A stretch of DNA of 15,500 nucleotides from an uncultured Clostridia bacterium (GTDB taxonomy: Bacteria; Bacillota_A; Clostridia; Christensenellales; CAG-138): assembly GCA_937877295.1 (NCBI GenBank), contig CALFIV010000353.1:1-15500 (forward strand). Reading direction: 5' to 3'. Made by a program: the position numbers and the translations under genes. Under the pieces are notes generated by a model. It did not search any database and was not told the origin of the DNA. It was given only the letters and a program-made list of their open reading frames with translations. Positions 14,036-15,500 of this stretch are shown piece by piece (position 1 is the stretch's first letter; each line of letters opens with the position of its first letter).

Positions 14036-14765
14036 AGTCGTCAGCCTTGAGCGATGCGCCGCCGATGAGGCCGCCGTCGATGTCGGGCTTGGCGAAGAGT
14101 TCAGCTGCATTGGAAGGCTTGCAGGAGCCGCCATAGAGGATGGTGGTGTCGTCTGCGACCTGCCCCCCGAACATATCCTTAAGGAGTCCGCGGATGTAAG
14201 CGTGGATCTCTTCCGCCTGGTCTGCGGTAGCGGTCTTGCCGGTGCCGATAGCCCAGACTGGCTCGTAAGCGATGACGATCGAGGCCATATCCTCAGCGGT
14301 GAACTTCGAGAGGACGTTCCTGGTCTGAGCCTCCACCACGGCAAAGTGCTTGCCTGCTTCCCTCTCCTCGAGGTTCTCACCCACGCAAAGGATGACCTTG
14401 AGGCCATTTGCGAGAGCGAGTTTGGTCTTCTCGACGAGCTTCTCATCGGTCTCGCCATAGTACTGACGGCGCTCGGAGTGTCCGAGGATGGTGTACTGGC
14501 AGCCTGCGCTCTTGAGCATAGCGGCAGACACCTCACCGGTGTATGCACCCTTCTCCTTGTCTGCGCAGTTCTCGGCGGAAAGCCCGACGCGTGTGCCGGC
14601 CACCACTGCTGCAACGGGGCAAAGATGTGTGAAAGGGGTCGCGATTACGAGACCTACCTCAGCGGGAACCTTGGCGCTTGCTTCAAGCACTGCCTTTGCG
14701 AGTTCTACTCCTTCGGGAACTGTAGTGTTCATCTTCCAGTTTCCAGCAACAATGTTTTTTCTCAT
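14010..14765 (-). CDS. tpiA: triosephosphate isomerase
   Basis: The 251-residue TIM-barrel enzyme interconverts dihydroxyacetone phosphate and glyceraldehyde 3-phosphate in glycolysis. All key residues are seen: N9 and K11 in GNWKMN, catalytic H96 in GHSERR, catalytic E168 in [11 protein letters not shown] with the mobile loop, then ILYGGSC and IGGASL for phosphate binding. The length is normal, and the sequence style ([27 protein letters not shown]) fits Bacteroidales. No Shine-Dalgarno is seen before the ATG, as is common in that group. It faces away from tyrS and converges on the lipoprotein gene. Confidence 0.97.
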   Translation of the reverse strand: MRKNIVAGNWKMNTTVPEGVELAKAVLEASAKVPAEVGLVIATPFTHLCPVAAVVAGTRVGLSAENCADKEKGAYTGEVSAAMLKSAGCQYTILGHSERRQYYGETDEKLVEKTKLALANGLKVILCVGENLEEREAGKHFAVVEAQTRNVLSKFTAEDMASIVIAYEPVWAIGTGKTATADQAEEIHAYIRGLLKDMFGGQVADDTTILYGGSCKPSNAAELFAKPDIDGGLIGGASLKADDFIGIALSF

Positions 14766-14791
14766 TCTACTAATATGTTTTGATCGATTTA

Positions 14792-14866
14792 TTGACCAGG
14801 TGTTTTCCCGGCCAGTCGCTTACGCGACCCTGTTCCGGGCAAATGTCCGGTAAAACACCCTGTCAA
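14792..14866. repeat. nested inverted repeat between tpiA and tyrS
   Basis: TTGACCAGGTGTTTT (14792-14806) and AAAACACCCTGTCAA (14852-14866) pair at 13 of 15 positions. Inside lie CCCGG/CCGGG (14807-14811 and 14835-14839) and an apical GTCGC-TTAC-GCGAC (14815-14828). It starts 27 bases upstream of tpiA and may be in its leader. It shares GACCAGGTGT with the repeats near 11665 and 11717. Confidence 0.65.
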
Positions 14867-14922
14867 CAAAATGATTCGCGACGAGGCATCCCAACGGGCA
14901 CGCAAATTTAACTATTATTTAC

Positions 14923-14930
14923 TAAATTTG
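14923..14930 (+). promoter_or_regulatory. Bacteroidetes-type -7 element of tyrS
   Basis: TAAATTTG matches TAnnTTTG, the -7 box of the primary Bacteroidetes sigma factor, 21 bases before the tyrS ATG. No convincing -33 TTTG is at the right distance. Confidence 0.5.
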
Positions 14931-14951
14931 TGGACTATATCTGATCATTCG

Positions 14952-15500
14952 ATGAAGAATTTTGTAGAAGAACTCACTTGGAGGGGGATGGTCAAGGATA
15001 TCACCCCCGGCACAGAAGAAGAAATCAAGAAAGGACCGATGTCTGCCTATGTGGGCATCGACCCCACAGGAGACAGCCTCCACATCGGACACCTCGTAAG
15101 CGTAATGATACTGAGGCACTTCCAGGCCTGCGGAGGCAAGCCGTTCGTGCTGGTCGGAGGCGCCACGGGTATGATCGGCGACCCGTCGATGAAGAGCCAG
15201 GAGCGCAACCTCCTCGACGAAAAGACCTTGGCTCACAACGTAGAGTGCATCAAGGCACAACTCGCACGGCTTCTTGACTTCGACTCCGACGCGCCCAACA
15301 AAGCCGAACTTGTCAACAACTACGACTGGATGAAGGACTACACCTTCATCGACTTCACCCGCGACATCGGCAAGCTCATCACCGTCAACTATATGATGAG
15401 CAAGGACTCCGTCAAGAAGCGTCTCGAGAGAGGCTCCTCCGAAGGTATGTCCTTCACGGAATTCACATATCAGCTCCTCCAGGGCTACGACTTCCTCTAC
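14952..15500 (+). CDS. tyrS: tyrosyl-tRNA synthetase, 5' part
   Basis: 183 codons run to the window end without a stop; the full enzyme has about 420-430 residues. The class I catalytic start is seen: [17 protein letters not shown] with HIGH at residues 44-47, then [13 protein letters not shown], and [17 protein letters not shown] at the end, which contributes to tyrosine binding. The N-terminus [20 protein letters not shown] is the form usual in Bacteroidetes TyrS. The KMSKS loop and the S4 domain lie beyond the window. There is no Shine-Dalgarno; a TAnnTTTG -7 box lies 21 bases upstream. It charges tRNA-Tyr with tyrosine. Confidence 0.96.
   Translation, partial: MKNFVEELTWRGMVKDITPGTEEEIKKGPMSAYVGIDPTGDSLHIGHLVSVMILRHFQACGGKPFVLVGGATGMIGDPSMKSQERNLLDEKTLAHNVECIKAQLARLLDFDSDAPNKAELVNNYDWMKDYTFIDFTRDIGKLITVNYMMSKDSVKKRLERGSSEGMSFTEFTYQLLQGYDFLY

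Overview
The window looks like two genomes joined end to end. From about 290 to 11520 the genes point to a GC-rich, endospore-forming Firmicute (Clostridia-like): a spmA-spmB pair, a MurG of the Bacillus/Clostridium type, a class B penicillin-binding protein with a MecA-type N-domain, strong Shine-Dalgarno sites before most genes, and sigma-A-type promoters. From about 11.6 kb to the end the genes look like Bacteroidales: a secreted M6-type metalloprotease, a lipoprotein with a Bacteroidetes-type export signal, tpiA and tyrS, no Shine-Dalgarno sites, and a TAnnTTTG -7 element. The first 290 bases are a third patch, much richer in AT (about 40% GC by hand count), and carry the C-terminal part of a SEDS (FtsW/RodA) protein. 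Metagenomic misassembly is the simplest explanation for the main change; gene transfer is the alternative.

Left region, minus strand (1-5767). Reading right to left: spmA and spmB overlap; then a HerA/YjgR-like ATPase and a small zinc-ribbon protein form an operon behind a clear promoter that sits over the end of spmB. After a 465-base gap come a membrane fusion protein and an ABC ATPase (MacA/MacB-like), then the SEDS-like fragment. The gap holds the best regulatory find: a sigma-A promoter, a SAM-clan riboswitch (SAM-I/IV-like, with pseudoknot and without P4) starting at the predicted transcription start, and an intrinsic terminator, all ahead of the membrane fusion protein. This implies that the ABC system is switched off by S-adenosylmethionine.

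Middle region, plus strand (5851-11519). An extended -10 promoter overlapped by a 7-bp dyad drives a tightly packed operon: PBP, MurG, a HEAT/THUMP-like RNA methyltransferase and a DUF4003-like protein. The first two act in lipid II synthesis and cross-linking; the last two are linked to them by ATGA overlaps.

Junction region (11520-11927). There is no gene here, but a dense chain of nested palindromes: a terminator-like hairpin, a 6-bp hairpin, a double hairpin enclosed in a 16-bp inverted repeat, and a 114-base structure closed by a 20-bp stem with one mismatch and carrying two inner hairpins.

Right region (11928-15500). The metalloprotease and lipoprotein are coupled by ATGA. The lipoprotein converges on and overlaps tpiA by 26 bases. 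tpiA and tyrS diverge across an intergenic space with another nested inverted repeat. tyrS runs off the window.
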